Assembly: GCA_963920665.1 (NCBI GenBank)
Contig: OY987269.1
Span: 20,958,501-21,022,500 of the forward strand
Direction of reading: 5' to 3'
DNA: 64,000 nucleotides
Origin: Straminergon stramineum
Lineage: Eukaryota > Streptophyta > Bryopsida > Hypnales > Calliergonaceae
Shown: positions 48,940-60,486 of the stretch, piece after piece
Numbering within the stretch: position 1 is the first letter of the stretch
Layout: every line of letters begins with the position of its first letter
Program-made: the position numbers and the translations under genes
The notes under the pieces: generated by a model
What the model was told of the DNA's origin: nothing
Seen by the model: only the letters and a program-made list of their open reading frames with translations
The model's database searches: none

Positions 48940-49577
48940 CCGTTTGTTCTTCGTTCACTCTTGGAATAAACTCCGGGTTTAAAAAAAAATCCTTCCTCCT
49001 TCCATCTCCCGCTGACAAATTAGCACCAACACCAAAACCCTCCTACCTTAAACTCTGCTGTTTTTCAAGTGTTCACAAAAAGCCAATGGGAGTGGCAGCC
49101 TGTTGAATGACAGCCTTCTGTTTGTGTCCTTCCGAAAAAACAAAACGCTAGCAATTAAATGATGTCAATGATTTTCTCAACTAATCAAAGCATCACTGAC
49201 TGAGAGACACTATCATTCTCTCTAGCAATTCAAGCTGTAAGGTAAGTACTTACTCTGTTGTCTGTCTCAGTCCATGAATTTTCTTTTCTTTCCTTTTCTT
49301 TGCACGAGAGAATCTTCAATGGCTCCAAGATTATCTCCAACTTAACTTAACTTATTACATTCACCACAGCAGGACTTAATTTAACTTACATGATATGAGC
49401 CAGGCTCTCAGCTCTTTATTAATGGGTTTCTTTTATACAGTGAAACTGGACAAGGTGTTTAATGAATGGGGCCTCAGTTTTGTCTCACTAGCTTACTGGT
49501 AATCATTTGATGGATTTGTTTTTCGAAACCGGGAGTTTATTCCAAAAAGTAAAACCAAGAACAAACAGCAGAAGACG
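48940..49577. repeat. Inverted repeat pair enclosing about 540 bp
   Basis: CTTGGAATAAACTCCGGGTTT at about 48960 is the inverse of AAACCGGGAGTTTATTCCAA at about 49526. Similarity extends outward (TTTGTTCTTCGTT with its counterpart in the AACCAAGAACAAAC region). A related single arm (GAGTTTATTCCAGAAAAG) occurs at 59410. It could be an old MITE. Confidence 0.5.
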
Positions 49578-49975
49578 AAGACGAGGACAATCATTTGATG
49601 GATTTTTTATTTTAAAAAAAATTTGAAACACATGGACAATTTCCATTGCAAAAGGAAACCATTTGATGGATTTTGAAACTTCAGGTCGTATGAATTGCGT
49701 CTCCAGGTGGCATATAAGTTACAGAGAAACAAACGGCTGGGTGACAGAAGCTTCATTGTCATTGTCATGGTCACTGTGCATTCAATCAAGAAATTTCATA
49801 GTGAATGATGTGTGGACACTCACTCAATTCACTCTGACTTGCAACAATGCCTGGGGATGGGGGGAAATTTTTTCTTCTAAATGCAATGACTCACAAGGGT
49901 TTACAACTTGTCGTTTGAAATATTCGCAATCATATAAAAAAAATTTTAAAATTTAAGGGTATGTAGACGATGTGC
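49578..49975. other. Non-coding DNA
   Basis: Contains CACATGGACAATTTCCATTGC, a string also present in the insertion within copy C (46592). No gene recognised. Confidence 0.35.
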
Positions 49976-50960
49976 AATTATAACCCTGTAAGGACCAATT
50001 GTCCATTCAATGGACACTTGAAAACTTGCTAATAGGGTCCTATGAAGTCAATTTTGGTTAGATGTTTACAAAACTTTTATACAAGGTGTAAATATGTGCT
50101 CCCTTAGTGGGAATATCAAATTTTTTATGTTCAATTCAATGCTTGAATCAAAAGTTTTGTTATTCAAAAACAAAATGGGTACTCTAGTTTTAAAATTTAT
50201 TTTTATTTTTTTAAATGGGCAATTTGCACATCTTTTGCTAATAAAAACCCTCTTTGACTTTTGAAATTTGGCATGTTTGTAATGAATAAAATATGGCATA
50301 AAATTGTTCCCCCCCCAAAAAAAGCAAATTTTAGTTCTCATATCACATTGTAAGAGGAGTCAAACTTTGTTAGCTAAATTGGGGTGGTTATGAGAAAAAA
50401 AAAATTCTTTTTATGTCAAGCCCTAGTATCTTGCAATTTGTAGATTCAAAGTTTTGGAAATTTTTCCCAAATGTTTGTTTCTAACTTTTCACCACTTAGA
50501 TTTCAATTAAAGAAATGTCCTCATTGCACAAGAAATCATCAAAAAATGACTAGTGTATTGCTAGTTCACTTAACTTCCTTGCATTGAAGGGGGATTTTGA
50601 ATGAATGAGACTCTATATTTGCTTCTAAAATTTTGCACGAGTACACCTAATAAGATTTAGAACTCAATGGTAGAGAGACCCAAATTCATCAGGAGCAAAA
50701 ATTTAACTCCAAGAGGGATCAAAGTTTGCTAACTCTATTCATAGGAATGAAAACTAGTTTTTTTTTCATTTAAAACATTATTATCTTTCAATCCATGCGA
50801 AAAAAATGGGTTGAATTTTATTTTACACTTTGTCATTGTAGTCTACTATACTTTTGTATAGTTGAAGTTAAAACAAAGGTTTTCTTTTCAATTTTGGACA
50901 ATGCACTAAACAATGGCAATTTTAGACAATTTCTCTTGAAAAACACCCCCAATCCTTTAT
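49976..50960 (+). mobile_element. Degraded element related to 51778-52690
   Basis: Starts ATAACCCTGTAAGGACCAAT followed by TGTCCATTCAATGGACA. It shares the order of motifs with 51778-52690 (TACAAGGTGTAAATATGTGC, TTGACTTTTGAAATTTGGC, ATCTTGCAATTTGTAG). It ends near ACACCCCCAATCC. Terminal repeats are decayed. Confidence 0.5.
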
Positions 50961-51777
50961 GAAATAATTGTAATCATTCAAGAGTGTATGTGAGTTGCAA
51001 AATGAATGATTCTCCATCACTATCATTTTATTTTATAGAGGCATAAAGTAAGGTAAATATATCCATCATCATCCATTTAATGCCTAAAGTTCTTACTTAA
51101 ACTCCCGGGAAGCTTTTTGAAAGCTTGGGTAGGTTCATATGAAGTCAATTTTGAGAAGATGAGAGTGAAATTCTTCACAAGAATGCGCATTTCTAAAATC
51201 TTCTTGAAAAATAATTTTTTTTCCCTTGGGTGACTAAGTCAAAAGTAATGGGTCTTAAAAGTTTACAATCAGTTTGTGCAATTTGTGCAATGTGTTAATA
51301 GAGAGGGCAAGCAATCAATTAAGCTATGAAGTTTTTCATTAACTTTGAACACTTATATCTTGCAATCTCTGAAACTAGATGGATTGGATTTTCCACACAT
51401 TTTTAGAGAAGCATAGAGAAATTATTAATGAGTTGCTAAAAATAAAATATAAAATATAGTTTTCACTCATTGTACTAAAAATGATAGTTTTAGAACTATT
51501 ATAGAACTATTAGTACAAATTAAAATGAAAGTTCATGAGATTTATTTATTTATTATATTTTTTGTACTTGATTGAAATAAATAAATCTTGCAATTTAAGA
51601 GGTCAAATAGTGTAAATTTTGTTTTACAAATTCCCATAGTAGTTTAGTAAGAAAATTTATGGTTGAAAGTTTGAAAAATATTTTAATATTTCCCTTATTC
51701 TCATTGCAATAGAAAGAGAAAAATTTAGACAATTTTGGTGAAAAATAGTCCAAAAATTTAAAGAAGTAACAATTCCC
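50961..51777. other. Partial element sequence
   Basis: AT-rich. The part around 51090-51740 again contains phrases of the neighbouring elements (ATGAAGTCAATTTTGAG, TATCTTGCAATCTCTG), so it is probably a third, heavily decayed copy. Confidence 0.4.
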
Positions 51778-52690
51778 ATTTAATCCCTAAAGGCGATTGT
51801 CCATTGTGTGGACAATTGAAAATCCAAGTAAGTTTTTGTAAAGTCGATTTGGGTTGAATGTTCACCAAATTTTGTTACTAGGTGTACACATGTACCCCCC
51901 TAACTGGGAATATTGACTTTTTCCCAATTAGGTGCCTAGATCAAAAGTTATCCTATCCTAAATGATTTTTAGGTCTATGCAATTTGGGCATCTTTTTGCT
52001 AGAATCGTCATTGACTTTTGAAATTTGGCATGTATATAACTAATAACATATGGCATACAATTTTCCCAAAAAAAATTTAGTTCTCAAATTGTGATCTAAG
52101 AGGAGCCAAACTTTGTTGGTGCACTTTTGTGAAAAAACATTTTCTTCTAACTTCAAGCCCTATTATCTTGCAATCTATGAAGTCAAAGATCTTGAAAATT
52201 TTCCCACATATTCCAAATGTTTGTTTCCAACTTTTCACCATTCGAATTTCAAATAAATTTTTTCCTCATTGCATAAGCAATCATCAAATAATGACTAGTG
52301 TATTGCCAATTCATTTAACCTCCTTGCATTAAAGAGTGAATTAGAGTTAGTTAGATATCTCAATTGCATATGAAATTTTACATGAATGAACCTAGCATCA
52401 TATACTTATGAATGATGAAATTCTTCTTTTGTGTAGAACAAAAACATTCTACCAAGAGGGCTCAAAGTCTGCTAACCTTGTATCAAAGGAATGAAAAAAA
52501 AAATTTGACCTACTTCAAACACTATAATCTTTCAATCCACATAGTCAATGGGCTGAATTTTTTTCCACATGTTGACTTATTTGATTAATTGTTCTTTAGT
52601 ACAATTAGTTTTTTTTTAAAAGGTTTAAGTTTTTGTTTTTGGACAATGCATTGCAATTTTGGACTTTTCCTTTGCCAAAACACCCTCTAG
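51778..52690 (+). mobile_element. Degraded TTAA-type element, second copy of the 49976 family
   Basis: Starts TTTAATCCCTAAAGGCGATT with the short dyad TTGTCCATTGTGTGGACAA, and runs into the start of copy D near 52690 (CAAAACACCCTCTAGCC). No coding capacity. Confidence 0.5.
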
Positions 52691-53627
52691 CCTAATTCCT
52701 AAAGGATTTTGACTATGTTTCAACCAAAATTGCTATTCATGGTATAAGTACCAAATTTTAGAAAAAAACAACATTTTTAGACACATGTAACTATAGGATC
52801 TTGTAGTACCAGTATGCTAGTTTGAAAATATTTGAAAAAAAATTCAGAAATTTCCACTGTGTAGATTTCAAGAAATTAGCATTTCAATAGACAAAAATCC
52901 TTTTGGGGGCCTTGAGAAAACCCAGGTAGCTGCACTTCACAAGGTCATATTGGTATGAAAAAATGTCCAAAATGGTGGTGCTTCTTTGGAATTATTCTTC
53001 AAGGCAAGTTGGCAACATGCTTGAAAAAAATTCGAATCATTTAGAATTGTACAACTTATAGGAAAAACAATAGTAAGTACAAAGAAGTAGAGAATGACTA
53101 AAATTACAATTTTTTTGAGAATATAGTTATAGAATTGAAAAATGCTAATTCCCATCATTGCAATGTTGTAATAAACAATCTACAACCTCAAATTTTATTT
53201 TATTTCCCAAAATATTGAAAATTGAGTTAAATAAATGACTTAAAAGTTTATTTTATAGTAGAGAATCCATAACTACCTGCAAACTAAGACTCGGTTAATA
53301 ACTTTCATCTCATTAATCAAAATGGAATGATTCAAAGCTTCCATGTACATCTAAATCTAGAAAAACAATTTGAAATTTTTATTTCTTTAAAAAGTGTTTT
53401 TGAAAATTTTATTTTGAACTACTCGAGCTACTTGTTGTTCAATAAAAATGACATATCATACAATGGCTTTTTAACCATGTAGTCAAAATTTCTGAAATTG
53501 TTGCACATTAAAGCTACTCCTCGTGCATTTGTTGTGTGAAAATTTCTAAGAGTTTTTTTTTGTTTGAAGTGAGCTGCCCAAAAATGCTATATTGCCAAAA
53601 AACACAATTTAGGGCTTTAGGGGTTAA
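52690..53627 (-). mobile_element. TTAA-flanked element, copy D (inverted)
   Basis: Reverse-strand copy of the 930-bp family. The left border TAATTCCTAAAGG has lost the exact TTAA; the right border is CTTTAGGGGTTAA at 53615-53627. The landmark AGCTGCACTTCAC is at 52928. A second GGGGTTAA follows immediately (53628-53635). Confidence 0.7.
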
Positions 53628-53635
53628 GGGGTTAA

Positions 53636-54789
53636 TGTACCAAGGATATACAATAATGTTCTAGAATGTATATCACAAGAACATGAGGGCAGAATTTAGT
53701 GTTGGATCACAATGGGTGTGTTCTCCTTAAAATCAAGTCATGTAGTAACAACAACCATCATGTTTTGACATAGTATAGTAGGATTTTTTTCAAGTTTAAA
53801 AAAATAATTTAATACTTTTAAGCACATATTGAAGTTTTTTCAACGGCACATTGCATAGTAGGTTTGCAAGAGTCCATGTAAAAATGTTCCCGTCCTACTT
53901 ATGGGAGCAATCTAATGTTGTTCCCGGGAGGAGGTGAGGTGGTCACATCACCCTTCGACAATACTCATTTCTCGAGTCCCGGTTCCCATGCCACCAGTGA
54001 TTGTAAGGCCATTGCACCACTTGCTCTAATACTAATAAAACTCCTCCTCCGAACCTCAAGTCATAACCCCACAGCTTTGATTTGTTTGGCGATTGCAATG
54101 AACTAAAGTGCTTAGACTCTTGGAGCCTTAACTTAACTTCAACCCATAGTTATAAAAACCAACAGGAGCCAATTCAATTTCTCTTTCTGATTCCTAATTT
54201 TCAATAAACAATAAAAGCTCCATCATTTTAACTGTGTCTCTCAATTAACCCAATCCAAGTGGCATCCCCCCTGCCCCCCACCCCCTGCCCATCCATGTCC
54301 TTGCCAGTGAGGCCACCACATGATTTCCATTGCAAGTTTCCCCCAAGTAAGGTCGTAAGCGTCCTTTTGATTTGATCCAGGAGAAAAACGGGTACTAACT
54401 TAAATGCGGGATGACAGTGAGGGAACAGACAGACAGTCTAGCTAGGAGCCCAGGAATGTCCCCCACGGGTAGATTTTAGGATCGCTGTGCCCTGGCTTCT
54501 TCTTCACATCGAGATTCCAGACTTCAGGTAAGCCTAAGTAAGGTAGTCTCTCCCATTTGGAAAAGAGAGCTCCCTGGCTCCCTGATCTGAACCAAACTGA
54601 ACCACAACCGCAGCGCAGCACAGCGCAGCGTCCATCAACCCTGAAATTTTATACAGGAATCAGCAGAAGATGGAGCAAAAAAAGAAGGAAAACTCTGTCC
54701 CTGGTGCTGAGTGCAGGTAACTTGCATCAGAGGACGGAGGCGGAAAATTGATTTGCACTTCAACATGGGGATTGGCGGGGCTTTACTGA
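53636..54789. other. Non-coding DNA
   Basis: GC rises in 54240-54780, where short open frames occur without any recognisable domain. A pyrimidine-rich stretch at 54240-54300 is notable. No gene can be supported. Confidence 0.4.
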
Positions 54790-55170
54790 TTAACCCCTAA
54801 ACGACGGACTGGTCCCCACGGGGAAAAGGCGGGCTGAGTACTGTTCATTGTGCACTGACCGTGGGAGAGAAACACGTTCATGAACAGTACCAAAGAAAGG
54901 GGAACTCTCGTTGCCCTCATGAAAATTGTAGGAGGGCAGCCTACGACCTAACACCGTGCACGGGTATTTCCGTGTTCTGTCTTCCATGTCTATGCTCCCT
55001 AAAATTATGAATGCATCTGAATGACAGTATTTTTGGCCCTCCAAGATGCAGCACATCTCCACAATTGTGTTAAAAAAAACCCGGATGAAAAACTGCATTC
55101 CTACTTCCTACAGATTACTTTCTTGTTATTCATCGGACGAAAAACGTCCACATCGGTGTTTATGGGTTAA
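54790..55170. mobile_element. TTAA-flanked element, 381 bp (ACGACG subfamily, copy 1)
   Basis: Starts TTAACCCCTAAACGACGG and ends TGTTTATGGGTTAA. Internally similar to 62908-63298 (GTTGCCCTCATGAAAATTG with GTTGCCCTCATAGAAATTG; TCATCGGACGAAAAAC with CCATCGGACACAAAAC). A short perfect hairpin GGACG-AAAAA-CGTCC lies 20 bases inside the right end. Non-coding. Confidence 0.65.
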
Positions 55171-55832
55171 ATTACCACTGATCGAGGATGGAAGACGGAA
55201 GGGTCTGACTGGCAATGTGGAGCCAGGTGGGGAGTTGACGTGTTGGGTTACCAAAGTTTCTAGGAAAACACTAGTCTGGAATCCAGGGAGATCAGGATCA
55301 TACAAATTTACGATTATTCCGCAGCCTTAACATACAACAATCACAGCATTTAGGGAGGCTAGTTGATGGTAGAATCACCCATAGCTGTGATTATTTGAGC
55401 GATTCCGTGCGTGTTTTGGAGTAGCGGTATAAGGCAATGTGAATTTTCAGCCATGTAGAAAGATAGAAATCATGGGGGATTGCAACTTCTTTTTGGTAAT
55501 TTTATTCCTTGAACTGAAATTACAATGAATTTAGGGAGATTGAAAGTGCTAAGGATCCATAGCCAATGTCTAGACTCTTCAAATTTCGATCATTCAAGAA
55601 CTATTTTCCCACTCATTACTTCCTACTTTCTTGCCTTCTATTTTTGACATGTGTCATGATCTTGTTAGTCCTAACCTTGAAAAGAAGGAAAAAATACATT
55701 TCAAGCTTCAGTTGGAAATTTGTTCCAATCTTGGTTGGAAATAAGTACACCCTACATGTTGAATATGGTTCCCTAGTCAAGAATAGGTGGTTCTACCATG
55801 TTTCCCTGGGTGGTATAACCACATTAGATGAA
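55171..55832. other. Non-coding DNA
   Basis: A 90-codon open frame at 55566-55838 has one hydrophobic stretch but no known motif, and its end overlaps the following MITE. I do not support it as a gene. Confidence 0.4.
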
Positions 55833-56172
55833 ATTTGAGGGCTCCAAGAGCCCATGAGTTATCTTGGGTTCCCAAGCTGTGGGAACTCGCCACAGCAGCA
55901 ATATGACGTGGCATAGTCACTGCCATGTCAGAAAATAATATATTTTAAAATTATTTTCAATATTTTCAAATTTCTTTTTTTTGAAAAGAAATATTTTTTT
56001 AATTCAGTTTTAAGTTTATCAGTACTTTTTTTAAAATTTGGGGAAAAAAATTTTATATTTTTTTTTCCAAAAATTCGGAAATTCAGCCCATTATGGGCTG
56101 GTTCCCAATTTCTGGCAGCACAGTGAATAATGCAGGGAACAGCTCCGAAATGGGCTCTTGGAACCCTCAAAT
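55833..56172. mobile_element. 340-bp MITE with 23-base terminal repeats
   Basis: ATTTGAGGGCTCCAAGAGCC at the left (to 55855) is matched by the reverse complement of GGGCTCTTGGAACCCTCAAAT at the right (from 56150), one mismatch in 23. The interior is AT-rich and non-coding. No clear target duplication. Confidence 0.75.
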
Positions 56173-56193
56173 GTCCCCTAATGATTAAACTCT

Positions 56194-56340
56194 GAGGGCC
56201 TCTTCACACTATGGCTGTCCAAGTCGAGAGGCTGTGGGATTGAGTGGCCAAACTTTGGTGAGAGTCCAAGGAAATGAGCAATAAATAGGCCAAAAAAACT
56301 AGGAATTGGAGCCTTCGGCCGGCCATAGTGTGAAGCCTCC
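56194..56340. mobile_element. 147-bp MITE with about 20-base terminal repeats
   Basis: GAGGGCCTCTTCACACTATGG at the left and CCATAGTGTGAAGCCTCC at the right are inverse copies apart from small gaps. A related end (GCCGTAGTATGAAGTGGCCC) occurs at about 56834, so a second, degraded member may be nearby. Confidence 0.65.
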
Positions 56341-57956
56341 AAAGTCCAAGCCTAAAGTCCAAACCTATTCCATTCTTTCGACTTCTAACCCATCCAATTT
56401 CTGAAATTTTCAATAAATTGTCACCCATGTGACAATTTTTTCAAGCAAAAGATTAATAAACATGAGAAAGGAATCAAAAATGGCCTTGGAAAAATAATTA
56501 CAGCACTTGCTCTCATCATTAAACAAGGAATATGAAGGATATAAATTGAATAAAAAGGTGGCATTAAACATTGAAGGGAAGTAGGTTCATAGAATGCAAA
56601 GACTCCCCATTGTAATGGTGGAGACTAGGGTTCAAACCCCAATGGGGACACAAATAAACGAACAAACAAATAAGGGCATCCTACCTATTTATACAAAAAC
56701 AATCCATTGTCATGTAGGCAGACAAGTGGGCGACAGACTTTGGATTGTGCCTCCTTGAGTGAAGGCTCGAGAGGCCGAACTCTTGGGTGTCTACAATCTC
56801 ATTGGTTGAAATTGACGGACTCTTGACTTTGTGCCGTAGTATGAAGTGGCCCTGATATGATAGACCATCACTTTTCTTTGGTATCAAACTTTTGGCCCCA
56901 TTACCCATCCAAAAAATCTTTTCTCAATATATTTTATTTCTCTATCAAGAAATCATTATTTTTTATTTGTTTAGTGACTTCTAAGATAAAAAGGTAATAT
57001 TGCCTTTGCCTTGAATTCATTCAAATTTTGGAAACAAACTTTGCTTTGAGTAGGAAAAATTCAATATAGAACTATTGGTGTTTTTTTACACTAATTGAAT
57101 TGACTAGAGGAGTCATGAATAACTTGTGTTGGGATCTTGATTGGAGTGATGAAGTAAACTTACATCCATGTATATGTAGATTATGGATGAAAATTGTTTC
57201 TATATCCAATAGAATGACTTTTCATGGAAATGTGGCTATGTCATCCTACTTTAGAAAAAATGTGAGTGTTTTTTTGGTGATTTCATACATTTGCAAAAGA
57301 ATGATATTTTGGTAAAGATTTGATTTTTTCCTCCAAATGGTAATTTTGTTACATAATTATTATCATAGGTGAAGGTCTGATTTGGCACCCAAGTGCCAAA
57401 ATTGGATTTCCACGTCAAATTCTCAAGGGTCCACATCACCTCACACCATTCACAAGATGACACGTGACACCTTTTCACAAAATGGATGTATTTTTTCTTC
57501 CAAATCTAACCTTCACATAACTTAGGGTACCACAAATCAGAAACTCTGGGAGAGGTGCACTCGGGAGGAATGGGCCACTGAAAGTGAAGTGGTCATATGA
57601 TAAGGCAGAAAAAATTTAAAAATCAAAGTGGATTGCATCAAAGCCAGGTTTTAGGGTTGGACTAACTTATCCCGCAAATAATTGTTTCTGCTCTGATTGT
57701 AATGCAAATATCATAGGACCTTCATTAAATGAAATGGGCCCTATGCCCACTCAAAATTGATCATGTGATGGCTCATCCAAGTTCAAGTTCTCCGCATAAG
57801 TTAGTCCAATTTTCATCTCCTAAGCTTTTATGGATTCTAATTCCAAACATTTTCACAAAATTTTCCATAGCCGCATAGCAGGTTCACCTCAAAATAATAG
57901 TTATCTTCTAAGAAAGAGTGATAGGTGTCATAGTTGGGTTCAATGGAACCCTTTGA
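56341..57956. other. Non-coding DNA
   Basis: Contains GGTTCAAACCCC (56629), a match to the internal Pol III B box, but no convincing A box or tRNA fold. No gene recognised. Confidence 0.4.
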
Positions 57957-58892
57957 TTAACCCCTAAAGGACCAAGGTGTGTTTTTTGGCAACATAACTT
58001 ATGTGGGCAGGTACATGTGACTAGAGATTTCCATGTTTTATGGTCCAAACTTTAATCGAAGGTGTGGACAAGGAATATCTTTCATGAGCACTAAATTTCA
58101 GGGCATTTGGAAATATGAGTCAAAAGTTATGGCCTAATATGTAGTTTGTTTCTCAACTCGGGCAATCTGGGCAGATCTGAAAAAATCATTTTTTTCAAAA
58201 ATAAAAATTTGAAATTGGTTTTATAGATTTATAAATACATAGAAAGCTTTGAATCATTCCATTTCAATCAATGATTCAAAAGTTATGTGATGTTTTAGTT
58301 TGTGGGCAAGTATGGATTTTCTACTTTAAAATAAACTTTGAAGTCCTTTATTTAACTCAATTTTCAATATTTTTTTGAAAAAAATAAAAACACTAGATGT
58401 AGATTGTTTATTACAACATTAAGACCATTGGCATTGGGATTTTTCAATTCCATTAATAAATTGTTAACAATTTAGTATTTTGAATCATTCTCTACATCTT
58501 TCTACTTACTATTTTTTTCCTATATGTTGTACAATTCCAAATAATCTGAAAATCTTAAAGCATGTAGCCAACTTGCTTTAAAGAACAAATCTGAAGTAGC
58601 ACCACCATTTTGGACATTTTTTCATGCAAATGTGACCTTGTGAAGTGCAGCTGCCCGTTTTTTTTACAGGGCCCCCCAAAAGTTTTTTGTCACTTCAAAT
58701 GCTAATATCTTGCAATCTACTTGGTGAAAATTTCTGAAATTTTTTCCACATCATCTCAATAAATTTTAGTACAATATCCTATAGTTACATGTGTCCCAAA
58801 ATGAAAATTTTCAAAAAATTTATATTTATATTATAAATGACAATTTTTGAAGTTTTTTGGTGACAACATAGTCAAGGAACTCTAGGGGTTAA
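57957..58892 (+). mobile_element. TTAA-flanked element, copy E, full length
   Basis: 936 bp. Starts TTAACCCCTAAAGGACC and ends GAACTCTAGGGGTTAA. Closest to copy C (shared GTACATGTGACTAGAGATTTCC type start) and carries the GTGAAGTGCAGCTGCCCG landmark at about 58639. Non-coding. With copy A it defines the family length of about 930-936 bp. Confidence 0.75.
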
Positions 58893-59184
58893 CTGATGTG
58901 GATACCAACTCAAAGTACGCAGTTCTGTTAGCAAAGGGACAAGTATCTTAACCATGCTATGTTGTTGATTGATGGTGTATCACTGCAGTATCCATAAAAC
59001 TGGGTCAAGTACGTCTGTGCTAAACTTTTTTGATTTTCAACATATGCTAAATTCACAGAAATTTGTTTCCATTGGTTCACCCAACATCCCTATTGTCTAC
59101 TGATATATTTCCATTTCCCTTAGAGTTATTTTCCAGGGACCCTTACCGGAGGGTGCTGTATTAGTATTGGGTTTTATTTTATTT

Positions 59185-60486
59185 TTAACCCCTAAACGAC
59201 GAGGCGGATGTTTTTCGTCCGATGAATGACAAGGAATTCTCATATATAGAACAAAATTGCAACTATTCATCTTCGGAATTAGGGGTGAAAAGGGAAGATA
59301 TTCAACAATAATTTGACTCCCAATGAGTATTTTTTATTTTTTTAAAGTAGATGATGTCACACGGTTCCAAAATGCTTGATTTCCACAGTCACCAGCCTGA
59401 CATTCAAAGAGTTTATTCCAGAAAAGTATGCAAGAACAAATGGCCGAACAAAATGAGGGCAGAGCCCTGTTGTTTTCGTATACATTCAGAATACAATTTT
59501 CTTGGCAATGAGAAAAAGATTTTGAAACCAGTTGTTGTGTCCAGATATTGTCAGGTTCTGATGCACCCCTGGCCTTGTATGTAGCCATTTTTTGGAATTG
59601 TTGTGGGGTGAAGTTTGCACCTCTGAAATTTGTCGATCCACGGAAGCAACTCTGTGACGTCCGGTAATTCATATCTCATTCTTGATTCTATGACTTGCAA
59701 ATGCTTTCTTCACTGCCTATCTGTCCATGGCAGGCCGGGGGGTTGACCCCCTCGCTTGTCCCCAAGGGAAAACCCTGAAATTTTTTATTTGTCACACATG
59801 ATAAAATTTGCAAATTTTGAATTCATATTTGCATTCAGAGACCCCAAATTAGCTGAAAGAGATGGAGAAGATAAATGAATGAAGCACAAAATAGGGGGTC
59901 TTTTTTTTACACGCACCCCTGGATTGACTTGGGTTGGATGAGCAAGGGGGGCAATCCACCCCGGCCCCGTGGCATGTGGTCTCAAATGGGAAGCACAACC
60001 CAAACTAATTTCAACTCAAAAAATTACTATCACCTGTGGCCACTACAGTTGTCCTCATTCATCGCTGGTGACTAGGTCCCTGGCAGTGCTTGCAGCCTGG
60101 ACATGTGACAATTTCTCTTCTCGAACTTGGGATTCCAGACCTTGGAAATTTCTGTGTCATATTCTGAAAGATAGTGTGCCCACTTGCTCAAAGCGGGGCC
60201 TCATTCTGTGATTTCAGGTGTACAGAAATGATGTAGCAAACCTCAAGAAATGTCAGTTGCTGCCTTTTTTTTATGTTTTGGGGTCTCCACCAAATATTAT
60301 GATCTCATTGTGTGATCTCAAATTTCGGTATCAGACAAAACCTACGCATCCACAATCAAAGCATACAACAATCTCAATGGTGGATTTGAGTTCAGTTGTG
60401 GCGACTTTGTGCTAGGTAGATTCATTTGTATATTACTCTCAAAACGTCTTTCCAGAGGTGTCAAGGTTGGGGCGGTGAGGGGTTAA
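59185..60486 (+). mobile_element. Possible longer TTAA-flanked element (1302 bp)
   Basis: Left end TTAACCCCTAAACGACGAGG. The nearest matching right end is GGTGAGGGGTTAA at 60474-60486; only about nine terminal bases pair. The left 200 bases match 48494-48715. The interior has short open frames without recognisable content. The right border is tentative. Confidence 0.4.

Noticed and set aside
53915..54040. Possible tRNA-like SINE on the minus strand (TGGTGCAATGG)
   Set aside because: An A-box-like string is present but the expected B box is not.
56583..56670. Possible tRNA-derived SINE (GGTTCAAACCCC)
   Set aside because: The B-box match is good but I could not find an A box at proper spacing, a tRNA fold or a poly-A tail with target duplication.
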